From positions 434,001-498,000 of the forward strand of contig JASNGC010000001.1 in the NCBI GenBank assembly GCA_038659295.1: a stretch of DNA of 64,000 nucleotides. The letters run 5' to 3'. The translations under genes were made by a program, and so were the position numbers. The first letter of the stretch is position 1, and every line of letters begins with the position of its first letter. Shown here one piece after another: positions 47,414 through 57,988 of the stretch. The DNA comes from Enterocytospora artemiae (Eukaryota; Microsporidia). The notes under the pieces are model-generated. The model ran no database searches, was not told where the DNA came from, and worked only from the letters and a program-made list of their open reading frames with translations.

Positions 47414-47832
47414 GAGTATGGGTGCGGAAAAAATGAAAAAATATATTGAGAAAAATTGTTTGCATCAGCAATTGCTCATACCGATTTATGAGTGAAAGTC
47501 ATTGCAAGCCATCAGCCCACAAAATACAAGCTTCATACGGCAAAAATATTGACATTGCCTATCACATTTCTGCAACCCAGACAAATTGTCACTCTATGGT
47601 GCTCTAGCCCCATCTTACAGTCATTCTGTCAATTGTGTGCCACACGATACTCCAACAGTTATCACCTGCCTGCCCCTGCAATAACTTGTCCAATGCCCTA
47701 AAGTTCACAATACACCTTGGAAGAGGAACTGCGTTTGGCCGGATTGTTCTTCTAGAATACTCCGGTGCATGCTAAATGCCATTTCCCACTCAATATTTAC
47801 TTAAATATTTTCTTCCTATTTTTTACCCTAAC
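47414..47832. other. Divergent intergenic region, relatively C-rich
   Basis: Less AT-rich than other spacers and rich in C on the plus strand (47560-47700). The SEC31 frame extends up to an ATG at 47776, but ATG 47833 has the better signal. I looked for a structured RNA and could not support one. Confidence 0.35.
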
Positions 47833-50730
47833 ATGTTGATAAACAAAAGATGTCTTTCTGCATTTTCAGACACGCAGCCTCTGGTGGCTATGGCTACAAA
47901 ATCCAAGATATTCGATCCAACATTCTCCCTGAATAGCGAGTTGCTGCTGATAAACTACATTACGAAGGAACAGTCCACAACAACAATCGAACAGAAGTTC
48001 TGCAGCCTCCTGTGGTGCGAGGTGAGTGGGAAGAGCCTTCTAGTGGCAGGGCAGGAGAATGGAGTGGTATCCATCTATGCACTGAAGAGGAAGGAGGATA
48101 CAGGAGCAGAGTTCCTGGAGCTGGTCAAGTCAAAGAAGTTTCTTAATGATGATGTTATTGTGCTGGATTATCTACACTCCAAGCGTATGCTCGTTGCAGG
48201 GTCCTCGAGGGGGAAGATGATCTTTTGGCAATTGGATAATCTGGAGAAGGAATATTCTCTTGAGGTGGTTATCGAAGATCTGTCGTGTATCTCGTGGAAC
48301 ACCAAGGTGTCCAAGATTCTGGCAGTGGGGACGACTACAGGATTTGTGAAGTTGATTGATATCAAAAAGAACCAGACAATAATGGACCTGAACAGCAATG
48401 AATTCAAGAGTGTGAAGAAGATGGTATGGAGCGACAATACCAAGTTAGTAGTTCAGTCTGAGATGGACTATTTAATGGAGTTTGATTTGACGAATGATGC
48501 CAAGAGAGTGATAGGCAGTAGTGAGGAATCGAGTTCTACCCTTCAGAATCCACCAGCCAATCTGTTAACCTTTAACAAGCATTGTATGGCATTTAGCTCG
48601 TTCATCGATTTGTTTGACTCACACAACCACTACCTCGAGACGGTTTCAAGCCGACACTTCGTAAGTGAGTCTACCGACTGTGTCCTGTCTAACATCAACA
48701 ATATGGCGGCCATCAGCTTAAAGAATGGGAACACAGAGCTAATCAGGATCCCAAAGAGTATATATAGGATCCCAATCTGTCGACAGCAGAATAAGATATT
48801 TAATTTCAAGCATATATTTGAACTGAAGGGGGTTGACGTGAGTGATACCAAGACGGGTGTTGGTGAAAGTCGGCCAAATGATGAGAAGCCGAGTGCCGAT
48901 GATGACTTTTACAACCTGGTCAGAGGGTCCTTAAACAACAGTGGAGAGCTGGTGAAATTACTGCTAGACAACAGCGATAAAATCAACCCATCCTACGCCT
49001 CTGATGAGTCGGTTAATGGCATCACTGTTGATGTTTCAGACAAGAACGTCAGATCTCTGATCTCAGGAGATTTTTCTACACTGACTCGATTTGGCTCTAC
49101 CCTTCCCCTCTCGTATCTTGCACACATCATCAACCATGATTCTTCAGTCCTGGAGACCATTACAGATTTTCCCACCTTGTTTGCCCTGTCAAGAATTTTC
49201 GACAACTATCAGTTTTTGTCAAAAGTGGATAATTCCAGAGTCTTGGCAGCCATTCTTCTGCTAAACAATTTGGATTTAGAGATACTGAACAGAGACAAAG
49301 AAGGAAGGATTCTAAATGGGATATTGACAGGAAATTATAGTAGATACATAAACAATAGAATAGTAATTGGAGAAGATTTCTACAGGAACATTCAGCAAAT
49401 AGAAACAGTGTTGCTAAGGAAAGGGTGTGATGATGGAGATGGAGTGCCAGTCACCAAGCTAATCTCGGACAATCTCAAGTCAGATTACTTGGTAGACTAT
49501 TTCTGGTATAAGGTTTCTATAGGCAAGTTTGATGAGGTAAAGTACTTGGTTACAGCTGAAGATGATATCCAGCTATATATTTCAGGACAAATGGCTGCAG
49601 GCAATACACATGGAGTGGCTACAGAATTGAGAAACATAAGCATTAAAGAGAATATGCAACCTAATAAACCTGTCAGTCCCAACAAGCCTATTGGGATGAG
49701 TAACATCTCTAGGCTAGGTAGACCTGCAGGCGATATTGGCCATACTAGTGCAGATGTCACTAATAATCCCAGACAGGGCAGTATTTCTTATCCAAGCATA
49801 TCCAACAACATACCATCTACAAGACAAGTTGGTGGTATTATTCAGCCAGGATTGAAGAACAGCAGTGTTCCAGGTGCCAGTAACATCCCTCAACAAAATA
49901 CAGGCCATCCTAATGTTCCAAACCATTTCAGTCGTCCACCCATGAGCAATGGGAAACCAGTAACTAATATCCAGCCAATAATAAACAATTCAAGGCAGCA
50001 GATCCAGAACTCAGGAGACATTGCCATGAATACATCTTCAGATGCTGTTCCTACTAGATCAACTATTAATCAACCACCGAAGTCACCATTCATGGGTTCT
50101 ATTCCAAGCAAACCCAGCCCAATGGGTAGTATTAACAATACCATTCCTACTCCTCCAAAGTCCCCGTTCATGGGATCAGCACCCCAAAGACCTGGGATTC
50201 CAATCAACTTTCCAAAATCTCCGAACATTGGAAATAACAAGGCTATTCCTCAGGCAGGCATAGCTCCTCAACAACACAGCCAAAACAATCTGCAGAATCC
50301 GGTAAATCAGCCATCCAGAAATTTTAATTGGCAAGTTGGCAGCATCAATAAGCCCCCTGTTTCAAGCATCAAGCCTCCACAGATGAATAACCCAAAGACA
50401 ATTCCCAACAGCAGTGATGCTGGTCTAGATCCACAAGCCATACTGAGGAACTTCATCAATCTGATCCACACTGTCAAGTCGAAGGTTGCCAACAAGAACT
50501 CAATGCTTATAAACCAGAAGAAGCAGAGGTATTTGAATGCGCTTTCCACATTTGACTCTGTCGACCAGAGTAGCATTCCGATTGAGCTTCTGCAGACAAT
50601 GGAATTTATATGCAAGCGTGTGATGGTGGTTGACGAAAGCATGAAGTCGGACCTGGATCTAATTATTTCTGATGAGTGCCAAGTGATTTGGATCAAGGCG
50701 ATCGTTGAATTGATAAGAATAGGATATTAA
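47833..50730 (+). CDS. SEC31: COPII coat protein Sec31
   Basis: A 965-residue outer-coat protein of COPII vesicles leaving the ER. The N-terminal ~310 residues are WD repeats (S-L-L-V-A-G-Q-E-N-G-V-V-S-I-Y, I-L-A-V-G-T-T-T-G-F-V-K-L-I). A helical middle follows (~380-600), then a Pro/Asn/Ser/Gln-rich linker (~620-860) with repeated P-K-S-P-F-M-G-S, and a conserved C-terminal helical domain. The layout is that of Sec31, slightly short of yeast (1273). The linker would bind Sec23. The ATG 47833 follows TTTTTTACCCTAAC. Its last ~274 codons are duplicated at 4000-4823. Confidence 0.88.
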   Translation: MLINKRCLSAFSDTQPLVAMATKSKIFDPTFSLNSELLLINYITKEQSTTTIEQKFCSLLWCEVSGKSLLVAGQENGVVSIYALKRKEDTGAEFLELVKSKKFLNDDVIVLDYLHSKRMLVAGSSRGKMIFWQLDNLEKEYSLEVVIEDLSCISWNTKVSKILAVGTTTGFVKLIDIKKNQTIMDLNSNEFKSVKKMVWSDNTKLVVQSEMDYLMEFDLTNDAKRVIGSSEESSSTLQNPPANLLTFNKHCMAFSSFIDLFDSHNHYLETVSSRHFVSESTDCVLSNINNMAAISLKNGNTELIRIPKSIYRIPICRQQNKIFNFKHIFELKGVDVSDTKTGVGESRPNDEKPSADDDFYNLVRGSLNNSGELVKLLLDNSDKINPSYASDESVNGITVDVSDKNVRSLISGDFSTLTRFGSTLPLSYLAHIINHDSSVLETITDFPTLFALSRIFDNYQFLSKVDNSRVLAAILLLNNLDLEILNRDKEGRILNGILTGNYSRYINNRIVIGEDFYRNIQQIETVLLRKGCDDGDGVPVTKLISDNLKSDYLVDYFWYKVSIGKFDEVKYLVTAEDDIQLYISGQMAAGNTHGVATELRNISIKENMQPNKPVSPNKPIGMSNISRLGRPAGDIGHTSADVTNNPRQGSISYPSISNNIPSTRQVGGIIQPGLKNSSVPGASNIPQQNTGHPNVPNHFSRPPMSNGKPVTNIQPIINNSRQQIQNSGDIAMNTSSDAVPTRSTINQPPKSPFMGSIPSKPSPMGSINNTIPTPPKSPFMGSAPQRPGIPINFPKSPNIGNNKAIPQAGIAPQQHSQNNLQNPVNQPSRNFNWQVGSINKPPVSSIKPPQMNNPKTIPNSSDAGLDPQAILRNFINLIHTVKSKVANKNSMLINQKKQRYLNALSTFDSVDQSSIPIELLQTMEFICKRVMVVDESMKSDLDLIISDECQVIWIKAIVELIRIGY

Positions 50731-51038
50731 TAAAGTACATTAGAAACAGAGATTTTTTACAACCATTAAGTAAATGCAGTAGAAACACCATGGACAGACA
50801 TTAGGTTGTGTAAGTAGTGGATATCTGACACTGCGACCGGTAGCTGAGTTATTCCCATAAAGTATATTACAATTTCACTGGAAATAGTCGATGAAATCTG
50901 ATCGATATTGTTGGATATGATTCTTATGATACACAAAGATGTAAGAGGAGTTATCCTGGTATATTGTAACTAGAATAGAAAATTGATTTTAATATTACCT
51001 TATACGAGAAAGATTTCGATTAAATTAAGGATTTACCC

Positions 51039-51539
51039 ATGTTTTTTACACTTATTCTTCAGTTAGTAACCGGAAATATCCTAGAAACATCTCAGTCTTC
51101 GCTTGATGATAATTTTACACATCACATGGAACCTGATACCGCAACAATAAAAATGGGCACAACTACAGATAACGGGTTTTATTCATCTCCTAGATTGTTT
51201 AATGATGCTATTTCCTTTACAAATGTCACTCCTCTTTCTGAATTTTTACCAATATTCAATATGCTCATTTTTATTTTTGCATTAATTGCAAGAATGCATA
51301 GGGAAAACGAATGTTCACCAGAAAGCTTACTATCTAGTGATTTTCTCATGGTTGTAGCCATCTTATTAATCTGGCTTCAAACATGCATTTTCTATGCATT
51401 ATTACCTAGATTGTATCCTATACCAACCATTATCATCAGTGGTGGTATTTCGCTTGCATTTAAATACAAGGAATTCTATTGTTACTTGTTCAGTGTATTA
51501 GTTCCTAATCGTGTAATTTTAATAAGTCGAAATTATTAA
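51039..51539 (+). CDS. Small membrane protein, PRLY family (copy 2)
   Basis: 166 residues, identical in protein sequence to the copy at 5132-5632 (one silent difference noticed, 51303). Same layout: hydrophobic N-terminus, Ser/Thr-rich stretch, three hydrophobic segments, S-P / P-R-L-Y / P-T pattern. It lies between SEC31 and the proteasome gene, probably the original location. CCC abuts the ATG. Function unknown. Confidence 0.75.
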   Translation: MFFTLILQLVTGNILETSQSSLDDNFTHHMEPDTATIKMGTTTDNGFYSSPRLFNDAISFTNVTPLSEFLPIFNMLIFIFALIARMHRENECSPESLLSSDFLMVVAILLIWLQTCIFYALLPRLYPIPTIIISGGISLAFKYKEFYCYLFSVLVPNRVILISRNY

Positions 51540-51899
51540 ATGCTATATTGAGTTTAAAATTTGTATAAATGTATATGGTGAGATTGATTCTCATATATAA
51601 ACAACAGATGATATGAATAGTAAAATATGTATGTATAGCTGTTTAAACAAGTTCATTGTGAATGTGACTCTTTAACCGATACAATGAAATGCTCCTGCCT
51701 GGAAATATTTGAATAGTATGTTTTAGTAAGGAACTTCCACATTACCAAGTATATCCAAGCAAAACTATACTCTCATAGGTATAATTTGGATACATCCACT
51801 TCATGACAATGTGTTCAGCACACGAGTCATCAATAAGTCCTCCTTTAAAGCTGAAAATATCTGTTGGAATACATACACATCTCAGATAACTCTCGAAAT

Positions 51900-52598
51900 T
51901 TATTCTTCAATTGATTCAAATATCTCCTTGATGCCCTCAATATCATACACCTTGAATTCTCCAGTTTTGGATGAGAAAACTCCGACACTGATGTCCTCAG
52001 GACCGATTGCTGCTCCAGAATATTCTCTAAGAGCATGGAAGCATGTCGCGATATTGTCATCCAACCCACTCAGTCGTCTCTCCACAAACTTCCTGGCCTT
52101 GTCATATTCCGTACCCCCTGCAACAACCTCAACTGCTTTGAAACTGCCCGATGGATCCACCTGGTACAGGCACGGCCCATTCACTGTGGTCCCTGCAAAT
52201 ATCAGAAATGTCCCAAACGGCCTAAATCGGCTCTTCTGGGTAAACTCCTGGGTTGCCAAGCTAAATTCATTGATGAAGGTGTCCAAATACGGGAATCTCT
52301 CAAACACATCAAAATATTCCTGGCAGATTTTCTGTGCTATGGAAAGCTGGACTCGGAAGTCAGGCTGGAGCCCGGAATAGGTCAATCCTATGGTTGGACA
52401 AACATAGAATATTTTGTGGTATTTCTCCTTCACAAATAACTTGCCCAAATTCTTGTAGCTCATCAGAACACAACCATCTCCAGAAGAGGCTCCGATGCAG
52501 ATCGACGAGCTCAATGCTGCCTTGAGAGCATTGTCACACTGCTGCAGCTTACCCTTGTTGCTGAAGACTGAGAAGGGTTTGTCTGGATTCAGAAACAT
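51900..52598 (-). CDS. PRE8: 20S proteasome subunit alpha-2 (copy 2)
   Basis: 232 residues, identical to the protein encoded at 5993-6691; see there for the alpha-2 signature. It sits tail to tail with the membrane-protein gene and head to tail with uL16, which ends ~145 bases upstream on the same strand. The start signal (GCCCTC just before the ATG) and AATAAA at the stop are shared. Because both flanks are intact here, this is probably the ancestral locus. Confidence 0.93.
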   Translation of the reverse strand: MFLNPDKPFSVFSNKGKLQQCDNALKAALSSSICIGASSGDGCVLMSYKNLGKLFVKEKYHKIFYVCPTIGLTYSGLQPDFRVQLSIAQKICQEYFDVFERFPYLDTFINEFSLATQEFTQKSRFRPFGTFLIFAGTTVNGPCLYQVDPSGSFKAVEVVAGGTEYDKARKFVERRLSGLDDNIATCFHALREYSGAAIGPEDISVGVFSSKTGEFKVYDIEGIKEIFESIEE

Positions 52599-52742
52599 TT
52601 ATGAGGGCTCCAAGAGGAAAAACGAGGTCAAGGACTCAAACTCTACATACAGGCGAAATTAAAAGACAGAAGAAATAACAGGGACCACCCCACCGATCGT
52701 AGTTAAGCTAAAAATGAATACTGGATTAAATCTAAGAATGTA

Positions 52743-53396
52743 TTAAAGTGCCTTTGAAACCTTGCTCAGGAAATTTTCAATATTCCCCTTTTCTCTTATA
52801 ACAGATACACTAACTCCTCTCGAGAGAAGTCTCTTGTTCGCCTTCAGCTCATCGTACTCATTCCTGAACAGCCCGGTAAACCCGTGCTTTTGGGAGTTTT
52901 GGATCAACTGCTTACCCGGCAACTTATTCCTGGCTCTTCTTAGCGCCTCTCTGACCACCTCTGCATTCCCCTCCTTTGTTCTCACATCAACTATGTGCTG
53001 CCCAACAAACACCCTTGCTGCACGCCCATAGGGCTTTCCAAACGAATTTCGCATACCAGTCTGCAGTCTATCTGCACCGGCACATGTCAACATCTTATTA
53101 ATTCTGAGAATATTCAAAGGCTGTGGGCAAATCCTCATATGGAAATTCTCCTTACCAAGGGTCTTTACCATGTACTTGTTAGCTGCAATACGGCACGACT
53201 CCAGGGCTTCGGCACTCAAATGCTCCCTCTCAAGTGAAATGAGATTCACCCTGACCGGAAATACCTCAGATGGAGCCTTTCGATTTCCAAGATCGTGAAT
53301 TGCCAACTTACTCTCTGGAACCCCACGGCAGAACCTCGACTTTATATATGCCTTCTTATTTAAAGTCCTGTAGCACTTGTTTGGTCTTCTCCCCAT
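52743..53396 (-). CDS. RPL10: Large-subunit ribosomal protein uL16 (L10)
   Basis: 217 residues, the usual length. Starts M-G-R-R-P-N-K-C-Y-R and carries the P-site loop region with G-A-D-R-L-Q-T-G-M-R-N-S-F-G-K-P (about 102-117). uL16 is loaded last on the 60S subunit and helps place tRNA in the ribosome. AAAATTTT and CCC precede the ATG (on the minus strand), the signal of highly expressed genes here. The stop codon (52743-52745) is the last part of the segmental duplication. Unlike most neighbours it has no AATAAA at the stop. Confidence 0.97.
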   Translation of the reverse strand: MGRRPNKCYRTLNKKAYIKSRFCRGVPESKLAIHDLGNRKAPSEVFPVRVNLISLEREHLSAEALESCRIAANKYMVKTLGKENFHMRICPQPLNILRINKMLTCAGADRLQTGMRNSFGKPYGRAARVFVGQHIVDVRTKEGNAEVVREALRRARNKLPGKQLIQNSQKHGFTGLFRNEYDELKANKRLLSRGVSVSVIREKGNIENFLSKVSKAL

Positions 53397-53948
53397 TCGC
53401 TGAAGGGTAAAATTTTCAAAAAATAAAAATGCTCATGCATTCATGAGATTGACCAAAAATCATCAATCCCTGGAAGTGTTGTCACGAATATCATCCAATA
53501 GCTCGGAGGAGAGAAATATGATTAAAATATCCAATGGTATTGTTTATTCGTTATATGTAGCTTTTCGAAATCTTTGTCTAAACATATAAACGCTTATTAA
53601 GCTGTACAGTGTAAGAATCAGGCCAGATTCTGGGACATTTTATTAAAAGTTCATAAATTATTTATCAATCAATGCTATTTTTATATCAACACTTTGAAGT
53701 AGTTCACTGGTCTGTCAGCAGATACAGAGTTTTTTCAAAATTATTCATGGAATGTGAATTTCAAACTCATAACATCGAGCATCTTTATTTGAACATATTA
53801 TAAATGTATAAATCAACTGGCACTTTGCTTTGTTATTAGAAAGTTAATGCGTCTAGCAGTTAATACAGTGAGATTTTCTGTAAATTAGTCTATGCACCTA
53901 TCCATTTGATAAAAATTATGACTGAACATCATAATCTAAATAAATTGT
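53397..53948. other. AT-rich spacer left of the inverted repeat
   Basis: Apart from the uL16 start signal I see only AT-rich, non-coding-looking sequence with many stops in all frames. Confidence 0.4.
53405..53416 (-). promoter_or_regulatory. AAATTT + CCC start signal of uL16
   Basis: On the minus strand AAAATTTT (53409-53416) is followed by CCC (53405-53407), eight bases before the ATG. Same layout as at uS3 and the RRM gene. Confidence 0.65.
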
Positions 53949-55216
53949 ATTTGAACAGAATTAAAAATTTACAGAATATATGATAACATTTATATTATAA
54001 AAGCTCATCATAGATGCAATTGTGGATGGAAGACCAATCCATACTATTCCAATAAGTTCCTGGTGCTCCAAACTATACTACTCCTCATATAGAGTTTATC
54101 ACTTATGACCGCAGGATGTGGACCATACTACAAGAGCATCCATATATTAAGGTCCAAATTCGATGGAGTAGGACGTGATTGTACCATTCGTGACCAAGAT
54201 ATACTCTCTTCAGTGTATTTCAAATATCTCGAGATGATTGTAACCACAACCATACCTTGAGTTTAGAACACACAATACAGCAAATACCAGACTCGAGAGC
54301 AAAACTTAAAACACGCAATCTATTGTGTGAAAACACTGTTTTTGTAAATACTTTATGTCTACATCTCACTTTATTATATGTGCTGCAGATGAATCCCTTT
54401 CAGCAATACCAACAACTCTGCCAAGTGGCTAAGCATATGATCAATATTTCCAAAGACACACCTTATAGCAAATAAACCTCCACAAAATAGTTTTTGAAGA
54501 TTTTTAATTTATACTTTCGAGGATCTGTTTGATTTCAATAATATGTATTTAAAATGTTTTAACATCAAGTATTAAGGTTGTTTCTTGAACAATACAATGG
54601 TTACTGTTGTCAAGAGTAGTAGAGATATGGAGAGTGAAACAGGAGTATTTGAATCATGAAGGTTTTTTCATTGAAGGATTGTTTTTATTAAGGCGTTGTA
54701 ATCATGTTAGTTCGAGTATATATTTAGTATGTATTGAAACTATAGTTATTTGTGTTCTATAACCTTCCACAGAATTAGATTATTAAAATAATATTCTAAA
54801 TTGTGAGCGTCTAATTAAAAGCTGGAGTTTGAAGCTACGACACTTATTTATTTTACCAAATGCAGTGTTGGGTTCTACCTGAAAAATCTCCTATCTCAGA
54901 AGTTTCTATGAGATGTTATGGAATGTCTGTTTAAAACAAAACATTCTACACTAGCGTATGTTGGTGGATAAATGGAATATTCAATAGTAACCTTGGTAAT
55001 ACTATTTGTATGTAATGAGATTATAATTATAACTTGTGCAAAATGTTTCATGGTTAAATTATGTTGAGTAGGTTCAAGAGGTTTGGTGAGATTTGCATTA
55101 AAAGTTAATATCGTACCTGATTGAAAGTTGGGAATATATTTTACTTTCCACAAAGCAATGGTGGTTTGTAATTAATCTTTCTGAAAGTATCCATGTCCAA
55201 CTTCACAAATCCTATA
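53949..55216 (+). repeat. Inverted repeat, left arm (1.27 kb)
   Basis: This 1,268-base arm is the reverse complement of 55569-56836 (positions sum to 110,785). Only one mismatch near the outer edge was noticed (53955 against 56830). It is AT-rich and holds only short, start-less frames with scattered stops (for example 54108-54266 and a 28-codon ATG frame at 54389-54475); these might be decayed coding sequence. Confidence 0.93.
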
Positions 55217-55568
55217 CCATATTTAATACATACTTAACATGAATAATATGATCTATTTAACATTATGTAATCAAGATCAATAGTCTTTACAATAAAGTGC
55301 TGTTATTGATTGTAAAGGTATATTGTTTTTATTTCTTACAAAAACACGAATATAGTTTTGAGTTTTTCCGTTTGTTCATATTTATTCAATTATAGAAAAT
55401 AATGATTCATTTTTCAAAATTAAAAGTTAAATTGAATGCTATTGGAAATATAATATATTTGTGAAAATATTGCATCTTGGTTCAATTCTACTTCACTTTC
55501 ATATTTTATACGATTTTATATCATACATTAATGTTTCGTTTAAAATAGTAGCTGAGAATTCGGATTTA
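55217..55568. other. 352-base spacer between inverted-repeat arms
   Basis: Very AT-rich, no ORF, no gene. The palindrome centre falls at 55392.5. Confidence 0.8.
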
Positions 55569-56836
55569 TATAGGATTTGTGAAGTTGGACATGGATACTT
55601 TCAGAAAGATTAATTACAAACCACCATTGCTTTGTGGAAAGTAAAATATATTCCCAACTTTCAATCAGGTACGATATTAACTTTTAATGCAAATCTCACC
55701 AAACCTCTTGAACCTACTCAACATAATTTAACCATGAAACATTTTGCACAAGTTATAATTATAATCTCATTACATACAAATAGTATTACCAAGGTTACTA
55801 TTGAATATTCCATTTATCCACCAACATACGCTAGTGTAGAATGTTTTGTTTTAAACAGACATTCCATAACATCTCATAGAAACTTCTGAGATAGGAGATT
55901 TTTCAGGTAGAACCCAACACTGCATTTGGTAAAATAAATAAGTGTCGTAGCTTCAAACTCCAGCTTTTAATTAGACGCTCACAATTTAGAATATTATTTT
56001 AATAATCTAATTCTGTGGAAGGTTATAGAACACAAATAACTATAGTTTCAATACATACTAAATATATACTCGAACTAACATGATTACAACGCCTTAATAA
56101 AAACAATCCTTCAATGAAAAAACCTTCATGATTCAAATACTCCTGTTTCACTCTCCATATCTCTACTACTCTTGACAACAGTAACCATTGTATTGTTCAA
56201 GAAACAACCTTAATACTTGATGTTAAAACATTTTAAATACATATTATTGAAATCAAACAGATCCTCGAAAGTATAAATTAAAAATCTTCAAAAACTATTT
56301 TGTGGAGGTTTATTTGCTATAAGGTGTGTCTTTGGAAATATTGATCATATGCTTAGCCACTTGGCAGAGTTGTTGGTATTGCTGAAAGGGATTCATCTGC
56401 AGCACATATAATAAAGTGAGATGTAGACATAAAGTATTTACAAAAACAGTGTTTTCACACAATAGATTGCGTGTTTTAAGTTTTGCTCTCGAGTCTGGTA
56501 TTTGCTGTATTGTGTGTTCTAAACTCAAGGTATGGTTGTGGTTACAATCATCTCGAGATATTTGAAATACACTGAAGAGAGTATATCTTGGTCACGAATG
56601 GTACAATCACGTCCTACTCCATCGAATTTGGACCTTAATATATGGATGCTCTTGTAGTATGGTCCACATCCTGCGGTCATAAGTGATAAACTCTATATGA
56701 GGAGTAGTATAGTTTGGAGCACCAGGAACTTATTGGAATAGTATGGATTGGTCTTCCATCCACAATTGCATCTATGATGAGCTTTTATAATATAAATGTT
56801 ATCATATATTCTGTAAATTTTTAATTCTGCTCAAAT
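55569..56836 (-). repeat. Inverted repeat, right arm (1.27 kb)
   Basis: Reverse complement of 53949-55216. The arm ends where homology stops at 56836. No terminal repeats or target-site duplications typical of a DNA transposon were noticed at the outer edges. Confidence 0.93.
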
Positions 56837-57165
56837 TTATATAATTGTTTATTAATATGTAACATTGAATTGCTCAAACAACTAAATAGGTAATTTGAAA
56901 TATGAGATATGCATTATTGATCTTGAGCATTTTATAGATGGAAAGGTATAACCATAATGATATGGTGATGTATCAATTGGAACACACAACCATTGATGAG
57001 CTATTTATATAATGAATGTAGAAGATATAATATGTTGGCAAAAATAATATCTCTTAAATAAATGTCAGATAATATTGAATTTTAATTAATTTTTGTGGCA
57101 TTAAGAAACACCGATGTATCGATACATAGATTTTTAATAATGGTTCAGAATTTTAATTCTGAAAA
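56837..57165. other. AT-rich spacer, nothing seen
   Basis: AT-rich, stops in all frames. Lies between the inverted repeat and the 3' end of the homeobox gene. Confidence 0.4.
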
Positions 57166-57693
57166 TTAGTTATGCCTGATATACTTTCTTTTCATACAGG
57201 GTAATATTCTTCTTCTAGCATTAACAAACCAGTTGTTTATCTGAACCATGTCCAGTCCTGTCAATGTCATTAAAAGCATTTTTTCAATTTCTGATGGATA
57301 TGGATTTCCCATGTTGTCCTTGAGTCAGTCTTTAAGAATCGTGGAAGTATGCTTTGAGTGGTTTGGTCTTCTTGATGAATGATTATTAGGAGTTGATGAA
57401 TTTGGAATACGCCGTGGGTCAGTGCATTGGAAATTAGCAACGAGCATCCCGAGGAGATTAGTCTCTTTATCCACAATGGATATTATTCTGTCCTCAAATT
57501 GAATACTCGTCTTTAATCTTTGGAGCTTTAAGAACATTTCGATTAAAACCCAGCTATCATTGCGATTCTGTTCTTTTTCGAAATCAATAGCCAAGTTCTG
57601 CAAGATCTGAAGAATAGCCTGACGATGTAGCTTATCACAAATATAATTTTTCTCTATCTTGTCTAAAACATGCAGGTACTTTGATAGCGTCAT
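57166..57693 (-). pseudogene. TALE homeobox gene with in-frame TGA
   Basis: A 175-codon frame from ATG 57693 to TAA 57166, broken only by a TGA at 57325-57327 (codon 123). After the TGA the frame gives N-P-Y-P-S-E-I-E-K, then [19 protein letters not shown]: helices 2 and 3 of a TALE-class homeodomain with its three-residue loop (P-Y-P). Before it, T-S-T-I-L-K-D is helix 1, where the family has a conserved Trp (Meis: R-A-W-L). So TGA replaces TGG. A helical region (~1-85) precedes. TCCCTC directly before the ATG and the otherwise clean frame point to a young nonsense mutation, a base-call error, or read-through. Microsporidia do carry TALE genes. Confidence 0.85.
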
Positions 57694-57790
57694 GAGGGAT
57701 GTATTTTTTATATGCAATATATGTAATGCCAGATCAAGAAATGGAAGAGATATGAAAATTTTCAAACTGGTTCAAAATGTGCCACCCATC

Positions 57791-57988
57791 ATGCATTATT
57801 GCACTTTGGCATGCCTATTTAGAATTAATTTTTGCAATTATATTTTTCAAAACGAGAGAACAAATCAGACCAAAGCATTTTTAATTAAAATACAAAAGAT
57901 CAAGAATGAGATAAAGAAGATAAATAATTGTTCGACCAAAGATCACTTGAAGATGGGTTTTAATTTTGTAATGTATGTTTACTATTGA
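57791..57988 (+). CDS. Short ORF divergent from homeobox gene
   Basis: A 65-codon frame with CCACCCATC before its ATG and a lysine-rich coiled helix (I-K-I-Q-K-I-K-N-E-I-K-K-I-N). It lies 97 bases from the start of the homeobox gene on the opposite strand. No family recognised; may be chance in AT-rich DNA. Confidence 0.3.
   Translation: MHYCTLACLFRINFCNYIFQNERTNQTKAFLIKIQKIKNEIKKINNCSTKDHLKMGFNFVMYVYY

Larger units (their letters stand above)
49907..52745 (+). repeat. Segmental duplication, source copy
   Basis: Same 2,839-base block as 4000-6838. Here its left edge lies inside SEC31 and its right edge coincides with the stop codon of the uL16 gene, so both flanks run into intact genes. The two internal spacers (50731-51038, 51540-51899) hold no other gene I can see. 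Confidence 0.95.

Noticed and set aside
54257..54475. 72-codon frame in the inverted-repeat arm (mirror at 56310-56528)
   Set aside because: Starts at TTG, no CCC signal. Identity between arms is explained by the repeat itself.
54896..55153. 85-codon frame in the arm (mirror at 55632-55889)
   Set aside because: No ATG at its start, no start signal, no motif; identity only reflects the repeat.
53949..56836. Inverted repeat as a DNA transposon
   Set aside because: No transposase frame in arms or spacer, and no target-site duplication noticed.
57325..57327. Alternative genetic code (TGA = Trp) for the whole genome
   Set aside because: TGA is used as a normal stop elsewhere (for example RPA12 at 18304 and the gene at 2816), so a single TGA in one gene does not support reassignment.
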